Assembly: GCA_028716265.1 (NCBI GenBank)
Contig: JAQUQD010000020.1
Coordinates: 1 to 41,819 of the forward strand
Reading direction: 5' to 3'
Source: Bacteroidales bacterium
GTDB lineage: Bacteria; Bacteroidota; Bacteroidia; Bacteroidales; JAGONC01
Length of the DNA stretch: 41,819 bases
The translations under genes and the position numbers were made by a program. Below the pieces are notes generated by a model. The model was not told where the DNA came from, searched no databases, and worked only from the letters and a program-made list of their open reading frames with translations. Numbering within the stretch: position 1 is the stretch's first letter; each line of letters begins with the position of its first letter. Positions 27,707-38,200 of the stretch are shown piece after piece.

Positions 27707-29392
27707 ATGAGAATCCTTTTACTGTTATTGGCATTGATGGTCTTTTCCAGAGAAGTCCTTCCCCAGACCATTCCCTACAATCTTTACCCAGACTGGGAGT
27801 CAACGCCCCAGGGCCATGTGGCCACTGGCCTTGGTGTTGCTGATATCAACGGGGACGGCTGGAAGGATATCATCGCCGCCAATGGCAATGACATTGACCG
27901 CCAGCATCTGGTAGTCTATTACAACCAGGGCGACGGAACTTTCCCGCTTGTACCAGATTGGCAGTCCTTTGATGTTGATTACCATGGACACCTCGCAGTT
28001 GGGGACATCAACAGGGACGGCTGGCTGGATGTGGCCGTCTCGGTTTATCTCGGACAGTACGGCTGGGGCTCCAAGGGCAAGGTGAAAGTATACTATAACA
28101 CAGGAGGGGAGCTGGAAACAACACCCTCCTTTCAATCGAATCCTTTCTATACATTCAGCTGCAGCCTGGGAGATGCCGACGCCGATGGTGATCTGGACCT
28201 GGCAGTGGCCTGTTCAGAGACCTACCATTCGAAATATGATTATGGGAGAATCTTTTTCAATGAAAATGGATTGTTCAGCATTGACAATGTTTGGTTGTCT
28301 GACATCGTGATGGGGCCAATGGATGTAGAATTTGGCGATCTTGACGGGAATGGTTTTATGGATGTGATTTTTGTAAGTGAAACCACACCCAGCTATATCT
28401 TTCTGGCGGACACGAACGGACAGATTTCGTCATCGCCGGTCTGGCAGTCTGCTGAAGGGAATACTTACCTGAATTCGGTTGATATTGGCCATACCTTCCC
28501 TTATAACATCCCATATGCCGTAATGACGGGGAATAATCAGACGTCTGGTGACGGCAGGATCCGTCAGTATCTTTTCGGGCAGCCATTCCCTGAAACCAGT
28601 TATGCCTATTGGCTTTCCGATTTGGTTGGATATGGCTCCGGGATCCTCATCGCTGATGTCACCCGCGATCAGATCCCTGACCTGATCTACGGAGGATGGT
28701 GGCTGCCGGTGGAGGTCCTTGTAGGAGATGGTACCTCATTCAACACTACCCCTGCATATACTTCCTCGATGACGTCTGTGGTGGAAACCATCCAGATGGC
28801 GGATCTTGGTAAGGAAACTCTGGTATCTGACCAGGATGAATACGTCATTTCCTTCAGACAGAATGTTCTTTACCTTTCACACCAGGTCATTGACCAGATC
28901 AATGAAGTGAGGAAGAACGGAGTCACCATGGAAGATACGGATTTTATATATGTGCCGAATAAAAATTGGATATCCTTCGCCCATCCTTTGTTTGCAGGCG
29001 ACCAGGTTACGGTTGATTACCTGTACTGCCTTGATGGCGATCTGATCATCACAAACTGGGATTCAGATAAAGGTAATTTCATTTATTATAATAATGCCTC
29101 TCCGGTGGCGATCGATGAACCATTTCAAAGGCCCGGTTCACCGGAAATCGGATTATTTCCCCAGCCTGTCGCAGACCTTTTGAATGTGACCGTCCGTCTG
29201 TCCCGAAAATCTGAATGCCGGTTTGGAATATACAGTACTGAAGGTAAGAAAATGAAGGCTGCCGGTCAGTACGATCTGCCGGAGGGTCCAAGTAAACTTA
29301 CGATCGATGTCTCTGCCCTGCCAGTCGGTGTATATTTCCTGAAAATAGATCTGGACAATGAACAATTCCTGCGCAAATTCGTTAAGTTCTGA
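27707..29392 (+). CDS. FG-GAP/VCBS repeat protein with T9SS type A C-terminal sorting domain
   Basis: ATG at 27707 with signal peptide; DINGDGWKDIIAANGND, DINRDGWLDVAVS, DADADGDLDLAVAC, DLDGNGFMDVIFVSE; C-terminal LFPQPVADLLNVTVRL...VSALPVGVYFLKIDLDNEQFLRKFVKF. Confidence 0.88.
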   Translation: MRILLLLLALMVFSREVLPQTIPYNLYPDWESTPQGHVATGLGVADINGDGWKDIIAANGNDIDRQHLVVYYNQGDGTFPLVPDWQSFDVDYHGHLAVGDINRDGWLDVAVSVYLGQYGWGSKGKVKVYYNTGGELETTPSFQSNPFYTFSCSLGDADADGDLDLAVACSETYHSKYDYGRIFFNENGLFSIDNVWLSDIVMGPMDVEFGDLDGNGFMDVIFVSETTPSYIFLADTNGQISSSPVWQSAEGNTYLNSVDIGHTFPYNIPYAVMTGNNQTSGDGRIRQYLFGQPFPETSYAYWLSDLVGYGSGILIADVTRDQIPDLIYGGWWLPVEVLVGDGTSFNTTPAYTSSMTSVVETIQMADLGKETLVSDQDEYVISFRQNVLYLSHQVIDQINEVRKNGVTMEDTDFIYVPNKNWISFAHPLFAGDQVTVDYLYCLDGDLIITNWDSDKGNFIYYNNASPVAIDEPFQRPGSPEIGLFPQPVADLLNVTVRLSRKSECRFGIYSTEGKKMKAAGQYDLPEGPSKLTIDVSALPVGVYFLKIDLDNEQFLRKFVKF

Positions 29393-29477
29393 TGACCTGT
29401 GATACGTTCAGTCATTACTTTCTAAGGAAGAATAACAATTTGACAATCTGTTTATCCAGCCGAACCACCCGATTAGA

Positions 29478-31688
29478 ATGGCTTTTATCAGAGAAACATA
29501 TCCAGTAACCGGCATGAACTGTGCGTCATGTGCCTCGAGTGTCGAAAGCGCGCTGTCGTCCATTGAAGGTGTCCGGAGGGCCAGTGTCAACCTGGCCTCC
29601 AACACGGTACTGATCGAGTTCGACGAGGAAAGGACAAGTCCCGGACAGATGAGATCCGCACTAGATACCATGGGGTATGGGCTGGTTATCGAAACAGTCG
29701 TTAACCAGGATGCTGTTGATATCCATGAAGACGATCAGCTGCATCTGGCCAGGCAAAATACACTGTGGGCCATCGTCCTGAGCATTCCGGTTTTTGTTTT
29801 GTCGATGTTCGTTCCCTCATTCCCCTTCAAGAACTGGATCATGCTCATCCTATCGCTTGTCGTGATGGGCTGGTTTGGGAGAGAATTTTTCATTGTCGCC
29901 TGGAAAAGGTTGAAGCATGGCTCGGCAAACATGGACATGCTGGTAGCCCTGGGAACCGGATCGGCATTCATTTTCAGTACATTCAATACGGTTTTCCCTG
30001 AATTTTTGCTTCAACATGGAATGGAACCGCATGTGTATTTCGAAAGCACCGTCGTGATCATTTCGCTGGTCCTTTTAGGCAGGTATCTTGAACAGAGGGC
30101 ACGCAGGCATACTTCCCTGTCGATCCGCAAGCTTATGGGGCTTCGTGTTCATACAGCGCGTATCCTGCGGACTGGCGAAGAGGCAGAAGTTCCGCTTGCC
30201 GAGGTCATCCCGGGTGATACTATCCTGATTCGTCCGGGTGAGAGGATCCCTGTTGATGGCATGGTGACAGAGGGCGTATCGTATGTTGACGAGAGCATGA
30301 TCACGGGAGAACCCTTACCGGTTGAGAAAAGAGAAGGAGACACCCTGATCGGTTCAACCCTGAACACGACGGGGAGCTTCCGGATGAGGGCAGAGAAGGT
30401 AGGGGCGGAGACCATGCTTTCGCAGATCATCCGGCTCATTCAGGAGGCTCAGGGCAGTAAACCGCCGATCCAGCGGCTGGCCGACCGCATCGCCGGGATC
30501 TTTGTGCCGGTGGTACTTGCCGTTGCCTTGATCAGCTTTGCCGTCTGGTATCTTTTTGGACCCACGCCTCCGTTGACCTATGCATTTGTCATCATGGTCA
30601 CGGTGCTGATCATTGCCTGCCCCTGTGCCATGGGGCTGGCCACCCCCACAGCAGTCATGACCGGAGTAGGACGGGCTGCAGAGATGGGGATATTGATCCG
30701 CGACGCGGCAAGTATCGAAAACCTGAACAAGGCAGATGTAATCGTGATGGATAAAACGGGTACGATCACTGAGGGAAGGCCATCGGTCAGGGAGGTTTTC
30801 TGGGATCCCGGAACCAACACCCGCGGAGAGCTGGATCAGATCCTTTATTCGGCGGAATCCCTGTCGGAACACCCGCTGGCCAGGGCAGTGCTTGATCATT
30901 ATAAACCGAAGGGGATCCAGCCTCTTCTTCCTGATGAGTTCACCGCTTTCCCGGGCATGGGTATTAAAGCCACTTTTGATAAGAAGCCATATGTCGTCGG
31001 TAATAAAGCTTTTGTTGATACATTGGGAGCCGCGGTCAGTGATGAAATAGCCACTACATACCGGGAATGGACACAGAAAGCCTGGACGGTCATTTTTCTG
31101 GCAGACGGTACCCGCGCTCTTGGAATAGTAGCCATTTCCGACAAGGTAAAAGACACTGCAACAGGTGCCGTGCAAAAATTCAGGCAAATGGGCCTGAAGG
31201 TCGTGATGCTCACAGGCGATCATGCAACGGGGGCTGCGGTCATGGCCAGCCAGGTGGGCATTGATCGTTACCTTTCGAATCTCCTTCCCGCCGACAAGCT
31301 TGGTTTCATCCGCGAGCTTCAGCAAGCGGATCACAGGGTTGCGATGGTGGGCGACGGGATCAACGACGCCCCTGCACTGGCGCAGGCGGATGTGGGCATC
31401 GCCATTGGAACAGGGACCGATGTTGCCATGGAAAGCGCTCAGATCACCCTCATCCATGGAGATCTTGAAAAGCTGGTCCAGACGATCCGGTTCTCAGGCA
31501 GGATCGTGCGTACCATCCGCCAGAATCTTTTTTGGGCATTCTTCTATAATTCGGTCAGTATTCCCATCGCTGCAGGGATACTTTTTCCTTTTACGGGATT
31601 TCTGCTGAATCCAATGATCGCCGGGGCAGCGATGGCGTTAAGTTCGGTGTCAGTTGTAGGAAACAGTTTGAGACTGAGGAGGTTATAA
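29478..31688 (+). CDS. copA: Heavy-metal (copper) translocating P-type ATPase
   Basis: HMA domain [18 protein letters not shown] motif [55 protein letters not shown]. Confidence 0.95.
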   Translation: MAFIRETYPVTGMNCASCASSVESALSSIEGVRRASVNLASNTVLIEFDEERTSPGQMRSALDTMGYGLVIETVVNQDAVDIHEDDQLHLARQNTLWAIVLSIPVFVLSMFVPSFPFKNWIMLILSLVVMGWFGREFFIVAWKRLKHGSANMDMLVALGTGSAFIFSTFNTVFPEFLLQHGMEPHVYFESTVVIISLVLLGRYLEQRARRHTSLSIRKLMGLRVHTARILRTGEEAEVPLAEVIPGDTILIRPGERIPVDGMVTEGVSYVDESMITGEPLPVEKREGDTLIGSTLNTTGSFRMRAEKVGAETMLSQIIRLIQEAQGSKPPIQRLADRIAGIFVPVVLAVALISFAVWYLFGPTPPLTYAFVIMVTVLIIACPCAMGLATPTAVMTGVGRAAEMGILIRDAASIENLNKADVIVMDKTGTITEGRPSVREVFWDPGTNTRGELDQILYSAESLSEHPLARAVLDHYKPKGIQPLLPDEFTAFPGMGIKATFDKKPYVVGNKAFVDTLGAAVSDEIATTYREWTQKAWTVIFLADGTRALGIVAISDKVKDTATGAVQKFRQMGLKVVMLTGDHATGAAVMASQVGIDRYLSNLLPADKLGFIRELQQADHRVAMVGDGINDAPALAQADVGIAIGTGTDVAMESAQITLIHGDLEKLVQTIRFSGRIVRTIRQNLFWAFFYNSVSIPIAAGILFPFTGFLLNPMIAGAAMALSSVSVVGNSLRLRRL

Positions 31689-31724
31689 AATAAAATTCCA
31701 AATCCAACTAACTGCAACTGTCCC

Positions 31725-33659
31725 TTACCTGAGTTCAAAGAATTCCACGGTACAGGTGGATATTTCCAGTGGTTTTTTTTCAATATTCCACAAGTAGGTC
31801 ACAAAGGTGTGTGCAGAATCCGGAAGCAGGGCTATGAATAATCCGCTGACCACATCGCTGTTCTCTGCTTTCCATGCTGTACGCTGCCAATCCAGTGGGA
31901 TCCGCTCATAGCACAGCGTTGCGCGGTCTTTGTCAAAGGCGGTGAAGACGATCCAGGCACGGAGCGGCTTCGCCGATGATATGATAGAGAGTCTGTAACC
32001 CGCATATAAGGATTTACCCTTCAGGGTATCGGCAGAACCTTGTGCGAAGCTGATAAATTCTTCCGATGTGCTGACGTTGCTGATCTGAAAGGAAGAGACG
32101 GGTAAGCGTAAAGCTGGCGTTTTCCGTTTGAACAGGTAAAAACCGGTTTGAGGATCGTAATCCAGCGAATCGTATGTGTTGAGCCAGTCAGGATTCTCCG
32201 TGATACCGGCAATCTGGTAATCAGCGATGGTTCCCGGATAATCTGAATACTGGATGATCCCGGCAGGGCCACCGTGCCTGAAGTTCTGGTAAGCCCACTG
32301 CATCTCGCGGCCTCTGTAACCACCTATGGTGGCGGGATACCCGTTCACCGGCTGGTCAGATCGAACCCTCTGGTAGAAACGCTCGGGGATCCGCTCATTT
32401 TCGAAGGAGACATGCGAGAAGTTGACATTCATTCCAAAGGTGACAGGGATGATCAGCAGCGGCAGCGCCAAAAGGGTGATCCAGCGTTTATTGGTCCTGT
32501 AGACGGCCGCATCGATCGTGAAGATGGCTGTTCCAATGAGCAATGGGTAGTAGTACAATGCGGTCCGGGATTCGTGGTAGTTGATACCGAAGATCCAGTG
32601 TGCCGTCAGGGCACCGATGATATTCCCACCCATAAGGTAGAGGAAAAGGTAATGGTAACTGAACCATTGGTTGAGCGGTCGGTGGGAAATATTCCAAACA
32701 AGGTAAAAAACCAGCGAAACGGATAGCAGAATGCATGCATACCAGAAAGCTACGGCCTGACCACTTTCAAACAATAAGCCCGAAAGTGAACGAAACGTTG
32801 TTGTGATCAGTCCTTCCGATGAACCGTAATAAAGTGCTCCATGGCTTTTAAGGTAGAACAGGTAGGTTGTGAAGAAGGCAGTGGGGAGGAAGGAGAGGAG
32901 TAGAAATGAGAGAGTAGAGATGGGTGTGGGTGTGAGTGTGGGGGTGGAATATTTTTTATTACCGGAGGTGGAAAAGAGTTGGGGTGGTGAAGGCAAACGG
33001 AGTTTTGGAATTTGATTACTTGAATTTGTTTGGAATTTGGATTTTGGAATTTGGGATTTTTGTCTCCTTGTGTTTTGGATGAAAATAACGACCAGAATGA
33101 TCTGCAGAAGGATAAATGCGTACATCAAATTAAGATTGGAACCGACGGAGAGCATTCCATAGAGAAGGGCCAGGCTGTAATTTTTAACTGAAAATTTAAA
33201 CATCAGGCAGTTCAGGTACCAGCAGGAGCCCAGCAAAAATGCCATGGACATCCCATATCCCCTTGTCAGGGAAAAGAACTCAAGGAAATTATGGGCAAAC
33301 AGCATCGAGAGGATAAAGCTCCAGCGCAGAAAAGGCAACTGAATCTGCCGGGCGAATTTCCAGACAAAAAAGACGAACAGGGGAAACGACAGAACGTTAG
33401 GCAGCCGCAGGGCCAGGGGAGAAGAGCCGAGAATTTTATAAGAAATCCATGTAAGTGCCGAATTCAAAAGGTGATTGTTCGCATCCAGGTGCGAATGGAA
33501 GGGCAGGAATGAATTCGTATGAATATAGTGAAAAAAAGTGGCAATCTCATCGTAGATCAGAGGTACACAGATGGCTCTCGCCCATATATAGATCCACAAC
33601 AGAAAAGAAATGCTCCAGAAAAGAATCGCTTCCCTGTTCCGGTTGCCTGACAGATTCAT
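31725..33659 (-). CDS. Multi-pass membrane glycosyltransferase-like protein (GT39-like)
   Basis: Many TM helices; N-terminal region with FHYIHTNSFLPFHSHLDANNHLLNSALTWISYKILGSSPLALRLPNVL (GT-C like); low-complexity insert in mid-protein. Confidence 0.7.
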   Translation of the reverse strand: MNLSGNRNREAILFWSISFLLWIYIWARAICVPLIYDEIATFFHYIHTNSFLPFHSHLDANNHLLNSALTWISYKILGSSPLALRLPNVLSFPLFVFFVWKFARQIQLPFLRWSFILSMLFAHNFLEFFSLTRGYGMSMAFLLGSCWYLNCLMFKFSVKNYSLALLYGMLSVGSNLNLMYAFILLQIILVVIFIQNTRRQKSQIPKSKFQTNSSNQIPKLRLPSPPQLFSTSGNKKYSTPTLTPTPISTLSFLLLSFLPTAFFTTYLFYLKSHGALYYGSSEGLITTTFRSLSGLLFESGQAVAFWYACILLSVSLVFYLVWNISHRPLNQWFSYHYLFLYLMGGNIIGALTAHWIFGINYHESRTALYYYPLLIGTAIFTIDAAVYRTNKRWITLLALPLLIIPVTFGMNVNFSHVSFENERIPERFYQRVRSDQPVNGYPATIGGYRGREMQWAYQNFRHGGPAGIIQYSDYPGTIADYQIAGITENPDWLNTYDSLDYDPQTGFYLFKRKTPALRLPVSSFQISNVSTSEEFISFAQGSADTLKGKSLYAGYRLSIISSAKPLRAWIVFTAFDKDRATLCYERIPLDWQRTAWKAENSDVVSGLFIALLPDSAHTFVTYLWNIEKKPLEISTCTVEFFELR

Positions 33660-33719
33660 GGGTTCAGTTGTTCATGACAGATGAACGCAAGTTAAGAAAA
33701 TCATCAATGGGAAAGGGAA

Positions 33720-34616
33720 TCACTGGATAATTTGGATCGTGTTCTTTTCGGTATCTTCGGTGATGAGGAAAGAAGTGTACCAGGCGGCCGATTTTGAAGT
33801 GATCTCTTGCAGGAGCTGTGAATGATTTGTTTTTAATGATTCGCAGAGGGATTGAATGTCATCTGTCTGGAAAGTTATTTTGCAGATCCCACTGATCACA
33901 TCTTTTTTTATGCCCGCATGCCCGGTTTCCTTAACAGGATCTTCACCCGACGTGTCTTTCAGAAGTTCAATAATAAAACCGTCGGCATACAGCTGTCTTA
34001 CGTAGATGCCCCTGTCAGATACTTCCCACTTACGGGTAAACGTGAAATCCAGGTTCTGTTCATACCAGTTGATCTCCGATTCAATATCGGACACTTTTAT
34101 CCCAATGAGGTACGGGCGTATTTCACGCGCATCCATGGATTTAGCCGAGGCGATGATCTGAATGAGCGTGCTGTCAGGATCATAGAGATCAAAATAGGTA
34201 TACCCGCTGATTTCACTGTTGATGACTCCATTAACCTGATCCGGATGCTTCTGCTTCAACTCCTGGTAAAAGTCATCAAATCCGGTGATCAAAAAACCCA
34301 TCTTATAGTAGCCGTAATTCGATGCACCGGCTACGGAAGGCATCTGACTGCCGGTGGCCGTACTTTGGATGAGTTCAATATAAAAGTCTTTCCGTTTTAA
34401 GACCGCTATTTTTGTTTTCTGCTTGATAAAAGTATACCTGTCATCCATTTCAAAACCAAGCATCTCTTTGTACCAGGAGACGGATCGGTCAAGACTGCTG
34501 ACCTGGAGGGTGATGAGGGATGGTTTGACCTGCCTGGGAGGCTGGGCATCAGCCGAATGGTTGAATAAGAATACAATGGTAAATAAAGCTAAGATAAAGG
34601 ATAATCTGCGCTTCAT
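33720..34616 (-). CDS. Secreted VOC/glyoxalase-like protein (two VOC modules)
   Basis: Signal peptide MKRRLSFILALFTIVFLFNHSADA; SLITLQVSSLDRSVSWYKEMLGFEM...FDLYDPDSTLIQII and LIGIKVSDIESEINWYEQNLDFTF. Confidence 0.8.
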   Translation of the reverse strand: MKRRLSFILALFTIVFLFNHSADAQPPRQVKPSLITLQVSSLDRSVSWYKEMLGFEMDDRYTFIKQKTKIAVLKRKDFYIELIQSTATGSQMPSVAGASNYGYYKMGFLITGFDDFYQELKQKHPDQVNGVINSEISGYTYFDLYDPDSTLIQIIASAKSMDAREIRPYLIGIKVSDIESEINWYEQNLDFTFTRKWEVSDRGIYVRQLYADGFIIELLKDTSGEDPVKETGHAGIKKDVISGICKITFQTDDIQSLCESLKTNHSQLLQEITSKSAAWYTSFLITEDTEKNTIQIIQ

Positions 34617-34677
34617 ATGGGTAGGAGTTTCGTGGAAAACGTAAATATGCAAAGATTTAGTACATAAATGATAAGAT

Positions 34678-35196
34678 TTATTTACGATGTAACCGATGAA
34701 TTATTTTTTTGCCACGTGTGTTGAAAGAGGCCGATTCTTCCGGCAACCGGCTGTTTATCCGTGCCACCAGTTCGGGGGTCAAGCCAGGCTCCTGCCGGGC
34801 TGCCTTGAACAGAATGTCGAGGCTATATGCTTTAACGGCAGGCTTCTCCAACCCGGAGTAAATATATTCGAAACATAGACTTACCAGTTTACTTAGATGT
34901 TCATCATTAAGTGGATAGGGTTGAAAGGTAAAGATCTTCAATACATTCATTTTAACGCCGTCGGTTTTGATATTTTGCAATTTTTCGATCAGTAATGGTA
35001 ACCAGGGTCTGATCATTTCCGGATTTTTCTGACTGGTTTCAGAAATCACACGGGAAGCCCGGTTGGATACCTGAGGTTTCTCCTTAAGTGCCAAAGCAAC
35101 TATTTCATCAAACAAGTGCGGGTGTTCCTGAACCATTTGAACAACCTGTTCGATGGTTCGTTTGGAACTATCGAAAAACAGAGACTCGAGGGACAT
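34678..35196 (-). CDS. Small HEAT-repeat-like helical protein
   Basis: ATG at 35194-35196 (MSLESLFFDSSKRTIEQVVQMVQEHPHLFDEIVALALKEKPQVSNRASRVISETSQKNPEMIRPWLPLLIEKLQ...); alpha-helical repeat pattern. Confidence 0.6.
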   Translation of the reverse strand: MSLESLFFDSSKRTIEQVVQMVQEHPHLFDEIVALALKEKPQVSNRASRVISETSQKNPEMIRPWLPLLIEKLQNIKTDGVKMNVLKIFTFQPYPLNDEHLSKLVSLCFEYIYSGLEKPAVKAYSLDILFKAARQEPGLTPELVARINSRLPEESASFNTRGKKIIHRLHRK

Positions 35197-35218
35197 AGGA
35201 TGTATTTTAGAACACGGA

Positions 35219-38200
35219 TCAATCTTTAATACACCGGATGCTCCAGCCATACCGCGTATCATCATAATCCCTGCACAATCCTTCCATCTGGCATGGGAAA
35301 CTACGCGGCCAGACACCGTTTTCTGTGAATTGTGACGATGACCACAGGGCTGCTCCCTCACCCAGGTTTGTAAAACTCCCGTCCGGATTTCGACTCCCTG
35401 AAGAAAGGGAATTGAATCCTGACAGGTTATCCCCTGCACATCCCTCAGGCCATCCGGAGATGGATTTCAGGTGAGTGCCTGCATCATTACCACGGCATCC
35501 GGTCTTCAACCATTCGGGGTCTCCCACTCCGTAGTGCGTATCAGCAGTTCCTTCCAGTATCCGAAGATCCTCATCGGTCGGGATGTGCCACCCATCCGGG
35601 CAAATGCCCTGGGATCCCTCGTCAGTACTGTACTCCATGGCTTCCTGCCACTGGTACAGACCTCCATAGAGGGTGCAATTCGATGGATCATCATTATAAC
35701 AGTACTTCTCGATCGTTCCATCGTTCGATGGTTCCATTGTTCCTTCTATCATGGTTCCCGCATTCATGTTCTCTGCCAACCAGCACTGGTTTCCGATCTG
35801 CACGGTCTGGTAGGTTTGTCCTTCCCAGGTTACCGTTGGTACACCGGGACATGGTTGACCCTGGGTGATGAATCCGATCGAGCTGCCATAGGCTGTCCCC
35901 ATGCTGTTCGTGGCATAGGCCCTTACATAATATTGGGTACTGGCGCTCAATCCGGTAATATTGCTGGTGAAATCACCTGCTCCAGCTCCATCGGTTGTGT
36001 GATCATCATTTATGGTAGGGAATTCTGATGTGCCCCAGCATACTCCACGGGCAGTGACAGCACTTCCTCCGATGCTTGTCGCATTACCGCCGCTGACAGC
36101 TGAATTTTGAGTGATGTTGGTTATTGCCGCCGTGGTCACCATGGGCAGGCTGGTCTGATTGTTGAGGCAACGTACGGATTGACAAAAATCACCTTTAATA
36201 TCATCCGTCCGGTCAACCTGATCATGCTGATAATTCAAGCCTCTGTCCCAGGCTTTGTCAGTACCCGTTATTTCAGAAGATGTCCAGTAAGCGCTGTACT
36301 GGTTTATATAACCAAATCCATTCTGGGGCCAGCAGAATCCGCCCGGGAGACTTGAAAAGCCGTAAGCGTCCGTTCCGCCTCCATTATCGTTCCAACCTGC
36401 AATGGACTTGAGGTTATTTCCAGCATCAAAACCCATGCTGCCTCTGTTTTCCCAGATCGTATCGCCGACACCATACTGGCTGTCGACGGTACCTAGCAAC
36501 ACTTTCCACTCATCATCCGAAGCGATGTGCCAGCCTGTCGGACAGATAGCCTGTGCACCCTGCTGGGAAACGTACTGCATCATCTCGTTCCATAAATATA
36601 AGCCTCCATAGAGGGTACAGTTAGCGGTATCGTTATCGTAACAATATTTTTCGATAGTTCCATTATCTGATTGTTGTTCAGTGATATTAATCATAGTCCC
36701 CACATTCAGGTTCTCTTTGAGCCAGCACTGGCTGCCGATCATTACGGTATGATAGGTACTACCCTGCCACACCACCGTTGCACCTCCGGGGCAGGATACG
36801 CCGGGAGTCGTGAAAGCGAACTGGTTTCCGTATCTTGTCCCTGTGCTGTTGGTGGCATAAGCACGGACATAATAATGCGTTGCATTGACTAAACCGGTCA
36901 GGTCACTTGTAAATTCCCCTGTGCCGGTACCATCCGCTGTGAAATTGTCTGAAAGAGTGGGATTTTCGTTTGTACTCCATACCACTCCACGGGCAGTGAC
37001 CGGATCACCTCCATCACCTGTGATGGTGCCGCCACTGGTCGCTGTTGATCCGGTGATATTTGTCAGATTTTTGGTGGTGATCATGGGTGGATCGGTTCCC
37101 GGACCTTTTATGCAACGAAGGGACAATCCATTTCCTGTTGCGAGTGTGTTTCGCCCGATCTGAGGGGAGCCGCTACCCAAATGACGAGAATAACTTGATT
37201 CTGAACCAATGGATGAAAATGCCCAGAAATAGGCGCTGCTGTCTCGTCCATTAAAACTATCCCCTTCCACCAGCCGGCCTGCAGGTAATGCATGAAATCC
37301 GAATGTATCTGTTCCATTTCCGCTATCGCTCCAGCCTGCTGTGGCCCGAAGCCTTCTACCCGCATTGGATCCTCTCCACCCGGTCAGGTCCCATTGAGGA
37401 TCTCCCACAGCATAGAGACTATCCACCGTACCCTCAAGGATCTTGTATTCCTCATCAGAGGGTACATGCCATCCTTTGGGACAGATCCCCTGAGATCCGG
37501 GATAGGTTGAGTGCTGCATCAGCTCGCTCCAGGAGTAAAGTCCTCCATAGGCAGTACAATTCGTTTCCTCGTCGTTATAGCAGTACTTCTCAATGGTTCC
37601 ATTATCTGATTGCTCCGTTGTTCCATCAATCCTGATTCCCACGTTCAGGTTCTCTGCCATCCAGCACTGGTCACCGATGCGGACCGCCAGATACTGCTTC
37701 CCATCCCTTGAGTCGGTCAGCGGATCGCAGAACACGTACTGCCTGCTGATACTGTCCATCCATGCCGATTCATCGGTCAGTTCAATGGTGATCCCTCCTT
37801 TTATGACCTGTTTCCTGAATTTGATCTTCTGATTGGCAAAATCAAAGCTGGTGATGGCAAAAAGGGTATCTGAGATCCCAGCTTCTCCACTCACACTGAA
37901 TTTTTCTCCGGTGCTGGTCACTCCCTCAACTTCCAGGGTATCGGCCCAGAGTTTGACTTTTTTTTCTACAAAGTCTCCATAGATAAGTGGTTCAGGTGTT
38001 TCCGAATTAGCTATGTAGAGTTTGTTGGAGCCCATTTCATTCGCACCTGCCATATCGCCAAGAAAGACATTGTCGTTTCCTTCCGTGCTATTCATTCCTG
38101 CAGCCCTTCCAACATAGGTGTTAAATGAACCTGAAGTATTGAGATTACCGGCTGACAGTCCGACGAATACATTTCTTTTACCGGTTGTATTATAAGACCC

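Noticed and set aside
30354-31457. 367-aa minus-strand ORF opposite the copper ATPase
   Set aside because: Long antisense ORF produced by codon bias of copA; His/Cys-rich translation without domain signals.
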